Source: Scenedesmus sp. ARA3 (Eukaryota; Chlorophyta; Chlorophyceae; Sphaeropleales; Scenedesmaceae). Taken from it: a stretch of 64,000 bases of DNA. Position 1 is the stretch's first letter; the number at the start of each line of letters is the position of its first letter. Positions 54,254 to 64,000 of the stretch are shown here, piece after piece. The stretch is taken from positions 1 to 64,000 of the forward strand of contig RWJK01000214.1 of assembly GCA_004335835.1 (NCBI GenBank), given 5' to 3'. The position numbers and the translations under genes were made by a program. Under the pieces are notes generated by a model. The model was not told where the DNA came from, searched no databases, and saw only the letters and a list, made by a program, of their open reading frames with translations.

Positions 54254-55320
54254 GACACAGCTGTCTGTGCTATGCTGCTACGCCTTGGATGCCTGCCCAC
54301 CCCCACTTAACTTAGACAGCAAGCACCGTCAAGATCGTTGAAATTCATCTGGCGTGCACGAGCAAACACAACGAGAGGAGGCCATATGAGCCTTGCGGGT
54401 CAAGTAGAGTACGGTACAGGCGGGATGTCCTCCACAGGTGTGACAGACCAAGGGCACGTACATGCTGCAGGCTCTTCAGCTCAAACGATGTGAGGATGCA
54501 CGCCAGCCGAGAGCGCTAGAGCTGTCAGCTTGAAGGCCCCTAAACCCTCCCAACATGTGTGCATTGACTGACAGGTTCAACGCCGTGTCTGCTGTGCTCC
54601 TCAGTCTGCGCCCGGCTGCTTGACAGTCGACTGTACAATGTTTGCAAGCTTGCCTTAAGGCACGCTGCCTGACGAAATGGCCGAGCCCAAGGGATGCCCT
54701 GCGCGCTAAAGCCTGCATGTGGTGCTTATAACTGTCGTGGTAGCTGATATAGCTTATGGCGCTCCCAATGCAATGCTTCATCAATGAAGTCCAGCAGCGC
54801 TCAAACTGTGTCTGCTTGCTGCCATGGGTTTGCAGCTGCACCCTGCAGGGACGCAGCCTGAATGCTGCAGGCAAGCATGTTTTTGTCAGCAGTGCAATCA
54901 TCATAGCATGCTAGTGATGGCTTGACTTACAGTCGACGTCGTACTTGAGAGCCATTTCCACTTGTGTTTGGGTGTCCGGCACTGGCACAGGCAGTGGCTA
55001 CGTCATGTCTGCCCACACATTTGCACATGCTGCGCTGAGCAGCTTCGCTTTGTCCCTCAGGGCCTGAGGTTTTGTATGCTGCCCGCACGCAAATTTCACG
55101 GTGTGTGCTAACGGCAAACTGCACAGCATTTCATGTCATGTGGTTTAATAGCTTTTCAAATCCGAATCCGCTCGAGTTGTACTGTCGTAGTGTGTTGGCG
55201 GGAGACCATCACGAATCAGCATTTGTCTGTCTCAAGCAAGTTTGGCAGCCTTTACAGGTATCAAGACCTTTCAATGTTGATGTTCCGTTGCTTTGGCTGA
55301 AGCTAGCTGGCACATACGTG
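54254..55320. promoter_or_regulatory. Bidirectional intergenic region, DNAAF1 / PH-domain gene
   Basis: About 1.07 kb between divergent starts. One 142-aa ATG-initiated frame on the minus strand (54904-54476) has no recognisable motif and is treated as chance. A CAG acceptor-like site at 55257 on the plus strand could belong to a 5' UTR intron of the PH gene. Confidence 0.45.
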
Positions 55321-57966
55321 ATGAATGGGCCGAGAATGCGGGGCTTCTTGCTGAAGCGCAATGCAGAGCACCGCAAAGCCAATTTAATCGTAAGCTCTTA
55401 GAATGTCTTGGTTTAAACATTAATGGGTGCTTGGAGAAGGCAGTGGAGTGCTACAGCAGCTTGTCAGGCTGTACAGCAGCGTGACTGTCCTGCTCCTCCT
55501 GCATGCAGTCCCTTAGCTGTGAGCTCCATCAGCACCACTGACGCAACAGCCAGAGATGACACATCATCAATTTGTAACTTGTTATTGTATTCCGCTGCTT
55601 GTTTTCTGCATAAAGGGACCCAAGTACAAGAGAAGATGGGTGGAGCTGACAGGACAGACACTTGTGTATGCCGCAACACAGCAGGATCTGCTTGCAGGCA
55701 AGGTATTTGCCGTGCGGGAGATGAAATGGGTGAAAGCTGATGGTGACGACAAATTCCAGGTGCGGCATTCATACTGTTGTATGCTATAGAACTGCAAAAC
55801 CTTCTTCCGAGCTATCCTCGCCAGTTGCACAAACTGTCGAAAGTCGTACTGCGTACTGCTTGTGGCGCCACAGGTCAGGTTCCCAGAACGCGTGCTGACG
55901 TTCAAAGTGGAAGCTGGCCACAAGCATGAGCGTGACACATGGGTGGAAGCACTGGAGCAAGCCAAGCAACTGGGCGCAGAAACAGGCAGGCGTGGGGGCA
56001 GTGCAGAGAAGCTAGAGCAGCTGAAGAAGGTGAGCTTCAACAGCAGAGGCCATGGGTACTGTGACACCGCAAGTTGAGAGTGCGTGGTCAAGCTGCATTC
56101 ATGCAAGGTGGCGTGCTCAGTAACTGTTGCGGGAGCATAATCGTTGGTGGACACCACACCAACGTAACATCTTCACCTGCAGCAACACATTGTCGTCTCA
56201 ATGCTGCTGGAAGACTGCTCACCTCTGTGCTTGCCTCTGTTGCTGCGCCTCAATCTGTTCCCAGACTGCGGAGGAGATGCTGCTGGAGCAGAGTGAGGAC
56301 AGCGGCAGCGCCTCTACAGCATACAGGGGCTCCTCAAGTTCTGCAGGCGGAGCAGCAGTGCGCAGCCATCCTGCATCAGCAGGCCTGCCAAGCATAAGCA
56401 TCGGCATCAGCAGCGGCAGGCTGACAGAGACAGGGCAGCGGCCACCTTCACCACGGTCGGCTCTAGCATCTGCCAAAGCAGGGTCAATGTTTGTGGCCAA
56501 CAGCAACACAGGGGCCGCTGTTGCACCTCTGTCTGGCTCAGCGCACTTCAGCGCATATGAGCAAGAGGATAGTGAAGGTGATGAAGAAGATGGCGATGGC
56601 AACTGTGGCGGCGTGGCAGCATGTGTGCGGATGGGCAGCTTGGAGCGGGCAGCTCACAAACTAGACGGGAACAGCAGCCGCTGCAGCACAGGCAGCAGCA
56701 GCATGCCCTCTCCTGCAGCAGGAGCAGCAGCAGCAGCAACAGCAGTAGACCACGGCAGCCCAGCACCATCAAACAGCAGCACTCCCAGGTCCAAGCGACG
56801 GGAGAGCTTGCAGAGGTGAGCAACTGGTGTGCCAGGCTGTGCAAAAGTAGTTATGTGCTGTGCCAGCCTTCATCCTGCAAGGTGCTTGCTGTAGCGAGGT
56901 TAGTGCTGGTTGTATTTTTCGTGTGCTTGTATTAACCTGACTTAAGCAGCATTAGGCAGCTCTCTCTTGCCGTCACTGCCGTCAATGCGCACCAGGATGC
57001 TTCACATTGAACAGTTGGATGATGCTAAACTCCACGATAACCAGGCGCATGTCACACACCTGTCATATGTGTTGCTTCAGGCGCCTCACTCCTGGCGTTA
57101 TGCTTATCAACACATCACCATCAACACAAGCTGCTGGAGAAGCAGTGCAGCTAGACCATGCAAGCAGCATAGAGCGCCGGTCACCTGCCTCCAGCAGCCA
57201 AGCCTCGCCTGGAAGCAGTTCTCCCACAAAATACGACTACCACCAGCAACAGCAGCAACAGCAGCAGCAGCGGGGGCAGCAGCAGCCGCAGCAATGTGCA
57301 GGCCAAGACGATAGCTTCAGTGACGAAGTGCTTACGCTCGACCTGGATGAGCTTGCAGCAGGTGACAGCAGCAGCAGCTACAGCAAAAGCATTAGCAGCC
57401 CTCATGTAGCACTCTTGGCTTCACAAAGCAGTGGGTCAGGTAGCGGCACAGCAAGGCCAGGCACTGCACCCAGCTACCGCCCTGGCACTCCACTCAAATC
57501 CTGCATGCGTGGTGGCGGTGTCAGCAGCAGCAACAGCAGCAGCAGCAGCTGCCTGCCATACGTAGGCAGTGCCTCAACACCAGCCAGCAGTGCAGAAGCT
57601 GCTGCAGCAGCTGCGGCTGCGCTTGCATCCCTTGGGCTGCAGCAGCGGCAGCATGGCGCGCCATCACCGCTCAGTGCCAAAGCAGCAGTCGGTCAGCATT
57701 TGGCAGCTGACAGGCATCGCTTCAATGAAGGCGGTAATCACACCAGGGATTGGGTTGAGGCAGACTGGGATAATTCGAGCGATGAAGATGATGATGGGCA
57801 AGCTGCACCTCACAAGGCACCTCCTGTAGGCAGCAGTGGTGTTGGTGTAGCAACGTCGCAGGGCCCCACTGCAATTGCACCAGGGTCATGCACTACTAGT
57901 GTGCCAGTTGGTGTGAAGGGTGTCAAGGCCGACAGCAACTGGCTTGACGACGACTTTGATGATTGA
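55321..57966 (+). CDS. PH-domain protein with low-complexity acidic tail
   Basis: Five exons: 55321-55389, 55616-55759, 55874-56029, 56265-56815, 57081-57966; 601 aa. Residues 1-115 form a pleckstrin-homology domain: MRGFLLKR opens strand 1, YKRRWVELTGQTLVYA forms strands 2-3, and RDTWVEALEQAKQL is the C-terminal helix with its invariant Trp. PH domains bind phosphoinositides or proteins at membranes. The remaining 480 residues are Ser/Gln/Ala-rich, with two acidic Trp motifs at the end: DWVEADWDNSSDEDDDG and the terminal SNWLDDDFDD. The latter resembles acidic adaptor-binding peptides, so a trafficking or scaffold role is possible but unproven. The frame is open upstream to an ATG at 55138, an alternative start that would add 61 residues. 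Confidence 0.8.
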
Positions 57967-60245
57967 CCTGAGTTGTGGGCTGGAGATTGCTGCCATATTT
58001 GGCAACTCTGTTGTTGTGCAGCTGCCACCTGTTTGCATGCCCAACATAACACTTGGTGTGCTGCAATAGCTCTACAGTTGACATGAGCCATAGTGCCGTC
58101 CCTGGAACTGATGTAGCGGTGCAGAGTAAGCTGACAGCTGTGCAGTGCAGGAGGAGCTGTGTAGCTGCACGTGAGCATCGCTCAATAGAATGTCATACTG
58201 GCATGAACCTTTGGTACTCTGACTCAACTAGAATGGATTTTGTGCTGCCCCAACCATCACCTGGAAATGTCTGGGCCAAAAAGTTTGAACCAGGGCATGG
58301 CTGCTGCTAGCAGCCAATACTACTGTTGATATTGGCAGCTTGGCTGGTGAAGATGCATCTTCATATGCCGTCCTGCAGCAGGTGCCCATGCAAGGCAGCA
58401 CTGCCTTACATCGCCACTAGCTAGCAGTGCATACGTGTGTTTGATACTGATCTGTGCAGCAGCCTGCTGCATTACCTACAGTACTGACTTTGCCCATCAC
58501 CTGGCAACGCCTCGCGAGTGTTGGGCCCTGGGAGCTTTGCTGACGGACTTGCGCTCTCAATGCTTCCTTTGCACACCAAACTTTCCAGCTGAGGCAAGGC
58601 GGTTGAGCATAGTTTTCAGCCGCACGTCTGACTGGGTACGCAAGCTGAGATCACAATTGCTTGCAGTCTTTACGTTTAGCACAATCTAACTGGTGGCAAA
58701 ATTGTTTGTGTCAGCAGCTTATTGTGTGGGCGGCAGTCTGGAAGACTGGCAGAGCCCGGTTGATGATCCACCATCCAATGGCGGTGTTGCTGTGGCCGAG
58801 CTGATTGTGATTATTTAGTGGTGTCATCGTCAGTGATGATAACCACTTAGGTATCTGTCTGTCGCGTGGGTTGTTACCGTGTTGCCTATATAGATATGCA
58901 TTCAAGTATGGCCGCCATGGCTGGCCAGCGCCCACAACACCACAACCTGACTGCTGCAACACCTGTCTTGCACGGCAGCAACAGCAGTTGGGAAGGTGTG
59001 CAAGGCATGCATGCACAGCATAGCTCATTACACACACACCGATACATGGCACTAGCAACCAACGGGGGGCTGCCTGTGCCTTGCAAATCTGCGAACTGTT
59101 TTGATGGTGCGTGGACCAACATGTAACCATGTCTTCAAGACGGATGCTGATCTGAGCAGATGATACTGCGCACGGTCATCATCATCATGTTACCATTTAA
59201 GTCATAGCGACGTCGCCATCGGCCCCGCGCCCCACAGGAGCGGCTGAAAGAACAGGGGAAGGGAGGGAGCACTATTTCATTATCCCGCTTGCAGACATTC
59301 CTGCGCACGGCCATGTCACATGCAGCAGTGCTGCATGCTTGAACACTGTGCTATGACAAACCATGTGTGCAAGCCCATTCAAGTGCTATGCATCAATGAT
59401 CAAGTAACTGTGCAGAGCAACAATCATTCTGGTGAAGCTAGCGTCACGATGTACTGCGGCCTGGGCAATGAAGTGCAGGGTGAGCCTCTTGCTAGTTCAT
59501 CTGTGCTGAAGAAACCTAACCATGCAACATGCTGTTGGTGAACCTATACCAGCACACACATTAACGCAAAAGCCTACAGGATGAAGCAAGATACTGCAGG
59601 ACACAACCCTGTAAAAACAGGGACAATCAAATGCATACAATGTTCCTGAGCTGCAACACGCCCTAAGAGTGCAAACTTGACAACTGGTCAAGTCATGTCG
59701 GCCATTTCTGCCAATTCAAGCTTTGGCTGAAAACGCTTGAGCATGCACATAGGTCCTACCGGCGTTTGATCACATTGCCCAGCTGCAGCTGGGGAGGTCA
59801 CTGTATAAGATACACGTAGCACGTCTCATGCCCACAGCACGTCTCATGCCCACACCAGAACTTTCATCAGCACTGCTGGTCTGACAGTCATGCCCCTCTA
59901 CATACCCTGTTGGCAGCAGAACTGCAAAGGATCCCCACACTGTCCCATGTATCATAAGGACATAAGGTCAAACAAAATCAGAACAAAATGACCGGTGCTG
60001 ATGAAGACATGTTGCTGTGGTGCAATGCCGCATGCACCACCATACAGAACTTTGCAGATGACAATGTACAAAAACACTTGTCAGTTGCTCTGCAGTGGCT
60101 GTGCTGCCAATACATTATGTCACAACCCACTGATGGTGGTATTGAGTCATAGACAAGCGTATGGATGCACAGTGCGCAACAGGCATGTGCCCAGTCACGA
60201 CCCAGTCCTCTGTGCAAGGCAGACAGAACACTACTATTTCGTTGA
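57967..60245. other. Gene-poor interval, PH gene to CAP gene
   Basis: About 2.3 kb with no supported exon on either strand. A plus-strand TGTAA at 59122-59126 could end a long 3' UTR of the PH gene; the CAP gene's 3' UTR enters from the right. I see no repeat array or RNA gene. Confidence 0.45.
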
Positions 60246-61864
60246 TCAGCTTGTAGGCCGGAAGACATTTTCATTGAAGTGTCCGATAACATTACCAGGT
60301 GGATTGTAATGGCACACATACAGAGAGCAGCTGGGAGCGTAGCCACACCCTATCTGGGTTGATTCCTTCCAGGATATCTGGGTAAAGTGCCCTGTAGAGT
60401 AGCTGAACTGGCCATCCCAAGCATACTGTGCCTCCTCATCCACCCACCCCTTGAAAGCGGCAGGGAAGTTTGGGAAGTATTGTGCCAGGTTCTCACCAGG
60501 CCCCGAGTGCTGGAACACACACCTATGGCGGCACAAGTCAACAACAACAATGGCAGCAGCGTCTACGTGTCATGGGCTGCTTGCAGCACACCGACATGGG
60601 TGCAGCATAGATATGCAGTTCAAACCTTGATGGCGTGCTGAATTGTGGCTTGAGCCCATCTGCAACTGCCCTGCAAGCTGTGGCACAGTGTTCTCTGCTG
60701 CAGAAGTGACAGTGTCACAGTGAAACAAATGCTGTCCTGCAAGTGGTGCTGATGCAAGAGCTGAGCATGCCTGCCTGCCTGTCCTGCAAGCTGAGCTGGT
60801 GCAGATGTGCGGCTAACAAGGCTTTTCGCCATAGTCCTGCAAGCTGTGCTTTCACTAGTATGGAACACAGTTGTCAGACCATGCACTCATTGTTGTTGCG
60901 GACGCACCTGTTGGCCCAGTCTTGAGCTGATGCCTGCAGGGATGTGCTCCATGATAGTGCGCCAACCTGGTGCCTGGCCCGGAAGTTGTTGTGCAGCTCC
61001 AGCACTTCTTGCAGCACTGCGAATGGACGACGGTGAGACAAGCAACGAGAGCAGAGTTATAATCTGGGTCATCCGCGCATGGTGTATGTACCTGATTCCA
61101 TGTAAAGCTCAGTGAGGCAGCAGCATGTGCGTGGTTATGTTGCTGGGTACCATGGGATGTAGTTGCATGCAGGGTTGCGCACTGCAGTTTGAACAAATGT
61201 CTTTCCTGCAAGCAGCAGCATGCTCTGTCCAGGTGCTGACGTTCCACCACCTAAACCAGCATATCATGAAACCACATATGTATGCACGCTGGCGGCTGCA
61301 GATGTGATAACAAACATACCTAGATCGCTGATGCCATCTCCGCTTGAGGCAACGGGTGTCTGTGTTAGGCTGGGTTGAACATCTTGCTGGCGACGTTGAC
61401 CGCTGCTTGCGTCTGGTTGACTACGTTGGCCAGAAACTGGGGTCAGCTGTCCTGTTGTGGTAGCAGTGTAATGTCCTTGACTACCTTGTTGGACCAGCTG
61501 GGGCAACTGCACTTGAGCAGCAGCTGATGGTGCAGGCACTGTTGTTACCTGAACCTGCTGACCTGCATGATGGCAGCACACATCATCATAATCAAGCATA
61601 AGTATCAGTTTCGTTTTCAGTTGTGCCGCTGACATGTGTCAAGGTCTGCCACAGTTCAGGCATGGTGTTGTCGACAACGGTGCTGCTGCTTGGTGCATGC
61701 TGTTGAAGCAGTGCATGCCTGTTGTTGTGCCTGTCGCCATGCGCTGGTCGCAGCTTACCTTGCTGAGGGATGTAGACCACATACTGTCTGAGTTGACGCG
61801 CTTGTGTGCTGATACCACAGCAAGCGAGGCACAGTAGGGTGATGGTGAGTACGATGGCCTTCAT
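60246..61864 (-). CDS. Secreted CAP-superfamily (SCP/PR-1-like) protein
   Basis: Four exons: 61864-61759, 61562-61320, 61016-60908, 60522-60246; 244 aa. The ATG at 61864 opens a clear signal peptide (MKAIVLTITLLCLACC...). A Gln/Thr/Ser-rich linker of about 80 residues follows, probably extended and glycosylated. The CAP domain then shows LELHNNFRARH and LSWSTSLQASAQDWANRC, then GPGENLA, GHFTQISWKESTQIGCG (CAP1 signature) and YVCHYNPPGN (CAP2 signature), with paired cysteines. CAP proteins act outside the cell in sterol/lipid binding, defence or wall functions; which one applies here is unknown. All splice sites are GT-AG and the phases close. Confidence 0.93.
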
Positions 61865-64000
61865 GATGTCAAGCTCTGAGCACCTGGCAGTTGCAACTGG
61901 CGCTGTTTTTGACTTCCTGCAGGAACGGAGGCAACAGCACTGCAGCAGCGACGGAATCAGGCTTCTTAGTTCACCAAAGGAGCTAGCATGGTAGATAATT
62001 AATTGTCATCTGAGATGTCAAGCAGCTCCTTCAACAAGCTACTGCGTTTCAGCCCCCTCTTGCATGTCCTACTGCTGCTGAGCAGGCTGGCTGGTTCACG
62101 ATGTCTTTGCTTCAGCGATACGCAGGATTGCCTGCCGGACTTTAAGACATTTCAAGCAGGTATGGGAAGCTATGGGAAGCGCAACAGTTTAAAGTTCTAG
62201 ATGAACCGGAAAGCGCACCAGGGGTAGTCGTTGACACGTGCACGCTGCAGGGATAGCTGTAGACCGCTATGAAAAAGGCTGTCAAGCAGGTAGCAGAGGC
62301 AATAAAAAGTACTGCGTTGAATCACACATACGTTTTATAGCGGCGCTCGTTGTTAGCGTGGGTTTCTTCATCAAACCCTAGTTCATTCGATTTGAACGTG
62401 TTGTCCGACGATTCAACATATCAAGGATCTCCTGCTTCGATAGAAGTTTTCAATCACAGCTGCAACAGTTAATAGTTTTGAATCGCATGATGAAACTCCC
62501 CTGGGTGCCTATGTCACACCTGGTGCCTGGACAGACAGGCAGGCAGAACCTGCCTGACGACACATCATGACAGACGTGCAGGAAACCGGTTTCGAAGGGT
62601 GGGAACACGCGTAGGGTCAGTCTCTGTCACCCATTGCATCAGGCTTCCTGCTGGCTTGAATTTGTCCACTGCTGTCCAACGATGGGCCACTTGCAACGAC
62701 AGCCTGCACAAGCCAGTGAGCTCACTCTCGAGAGTCCCAAGAAAAGCCCTGTGTGCACTTGAACAAACGTATACTTCCTGCAACCTCAAGATGCATGAGT
62801 GGTGGAGGCAAACAGTCACTAGCGTGGGTTGCCTCCGTGTCCGCCGGATATGGCAGTACTGTCAGCGGCAATGGCTGCAGCAGCAGCCCCACACGTTGCC
62901 AGCCAGGTGCATCCACTAGCTGAACTAATAGTGACTACACCTGTAATGCAGCGGCGTTGGGTGTGAAGCCAGAGATTGTGCAGAGACAAGTGTGATACTG
63001 CGCGTGCTGTGCACGTGCCATGTTGTGTGGATGTAACACAGGTTGCCACATGCAGGCTATGTTGCGTGCGCGGCACAGAAGAAACAGTGCTGTGGTCCAA
63101 GACACTTACAGCACGAGACATTATTGTTGAGTTTGTGTGGCCCAAAATTATAAACTTGCAGCAGGGTGTTACGGACGTCGGTCAGCATGTGCAATAGGCG
63201 TCTGTGGCAGCGTGGTTAGTTTCGCTTCCAGCAGGAGCTCAGGAACTCCTGTCAACTGCTGGCAGCAGAGGAAGCTTCAAGTTTGACGTGTTGCACTGCC
63301 TTCCACTTCATGTTTTTGATGAGTCCATGGTTGGCCAAACTATGCAGCCGGGCTGCTGCTCAAGTAACAGTTGTCTCTTCATGTGCATGTGGCTCACAGT
63401 ACAGCGCTGCCTGCTGGCAGCAAACGATCGATCCCACAAGAGTGCTTGTTGGTGCCTGCAGCAAGTACTTCTGCAATGGTGCCTTCTTCACCCACTGGTT
63501 GGCAGGCAACGATGAATCAGCGAATCTTGCAGTGAGTTGTTGTCAATGGCTATGTGGAACTGCGCGCCAGTGAATTCAACACATCAGGTATGTAGACATC
63601 ACCCACATGCACATCACCATATGGGCGGCCTGCCTGCGTGGCTTTGAGATCCAGCCAATGTTGTTGAGGTTGTGCTAGCTGGTGGCCTGAAGGGCGAAGT
63701 AGGTGAGTGCAGTTCCTTCAAACGGGTGTGATTATGAAGGCTCTGGATTTGCTGCAACATCATGCTGTCAAAGCCTCAGAAGAAGGTGAACAATGATCAC
63801 CACTGTGCACAGGTGTGCATGTGATGTGGTGCTCACTGTGGATCACTATGGGTTGGTGCCGTAGTGAGTCGGTCCTCAGGTCATATATCAACCGCTAAGA
63901 GTGTGTTATCATAATTATAAGCACATGCTTGAGCTCCGTCGCGCCTCAAGCGGTCACGTTGCCGTCACGGCGTGAACGGTGCATTTGTGCTTTTGGCCGG
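61865..64000. other. Right edge, no gene recognised
   Basis: No frame here matches a family I know. A telo-box-like AAACCCTA lies at 62373-62380 in an AT-richer stretch that could be a promoter. Short frames at 63204-63573 on the plus strand are uncertain and could be exons of a gene running off the window, but I cannot support a model. Confidence 0.4.

Noticed and set aside
54476..54904. 142-aa ATG-initiated frame on the minus strand
   Set aside because: No recognisable motif, and it lies within the DNAAF1/PH intergenic region. Length alone is not enough in this base composition.
55138..55320. Upstream ATG extending the PH-domain protein
   Set aside because: The extra 61 residues show no domain or targeting feature, and the PH fold begins just after the ATG at 55321. 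Kept only as an alternative start.
62373..62380. AAACCCTA as telomeric repeat remnants
   Set aside because: Only single octamers occur (13353, 24201, 62373), never tandem arrays, so these are at most telo-box promoter elements.
63204..63573. Possible exon pair at the right edge
   Set aside because: Overlapping short frames with no family similarity and no consistent splice sites.

Overview
This window is nuclear DNA from a green alga, most likely Chlorophyceae and perhaps Sphaeropleales (the clade is an inference). The genes are split by many short GT-AG introns. TGTAA poly(A) signals lie downstream of several stop codons. CAG/CTG trinucleotide runs saturate both introns and exons, giving poly-Gln and poly-Ala tracts. 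The proteins are algal or plant-like: chloroplast-type KARI, OPR-like repeats, a plant-type U6 snRNA and the cilia factor DNAAF1/ODA7. No viral, mobile-element or CRISPR feature was recognised.

Layout: (1) 1.07-6.10 kb, a head-to-head pair: a membrane-anchored short-chain dehydrogenase (-) and a DGAT2-family acyltransferase (+). (2) 6.1-9.4 kb, a gene-poor TG-rich stretch. (3) 9.4-17.05 kb, a second head-to-head pair: acetyl-CoA C-acetyltransferase (-, 10 exons) and a secreted GH18 di-N-acetylchitobiase (+, 9 exons). (4) 18.0-19.3 kb, a small lysine/alanine/proline-rich H1-tail-like protein. (5) 20.6-26.7 kb, a Gln-rich OPR-like repeat protein and an RluA-type pseudouridine synthase. (6) 27.0-37.3 kb, the splicing factor U2AF65 (13 exons) and ketol-acid reductoisomerase (9 exons). 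(7) 38.4-43.9 kb, CDT2/DTL, the WD40 receptor of CRL4, with a very long low-complexity tail. (8) about 45.3-45.4 kb, a U6 snRNA gene (-). (9) 46.4-54.3 kb, a peroxisomal (SKL-ending) polyamine-oxidase-like flavoenzyme and DNAAF1/ODA7, both (-). (10) 55.3-58.0 kb, a PH-domain protein (+). (11) 60.2-61.9 kb, a secreted CAP/PR-1 protein (-). The window edges hold no recognisable gene.

The exon models were built by hand from GT/AG sites, reading phase and family alignment. All thirteen multi-exon CDS models close in frame with a length divisible by three. The functions are mostly housekeeping: lipid and acetyl-CoA metabolism, chitin-oligosaccharide turnover, branched-chain amino acids, splicing, replication licensing and cilia assembly. 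Two core splicing components, U2AF65 and U6, lie about 13 kb apart.

I did not find a convincing undescribed multi-gene system. The most interesting signals are structural: long CTG runs placed directly against intron acceptors, including in the gene for U2AF65 itself; a near-perfect 35-bp-arm hairpin that starts exactly at a 5' splice site; an H1-like protein with no globular domain; and very long simple-sequence tails on otherwise conserved regulators.
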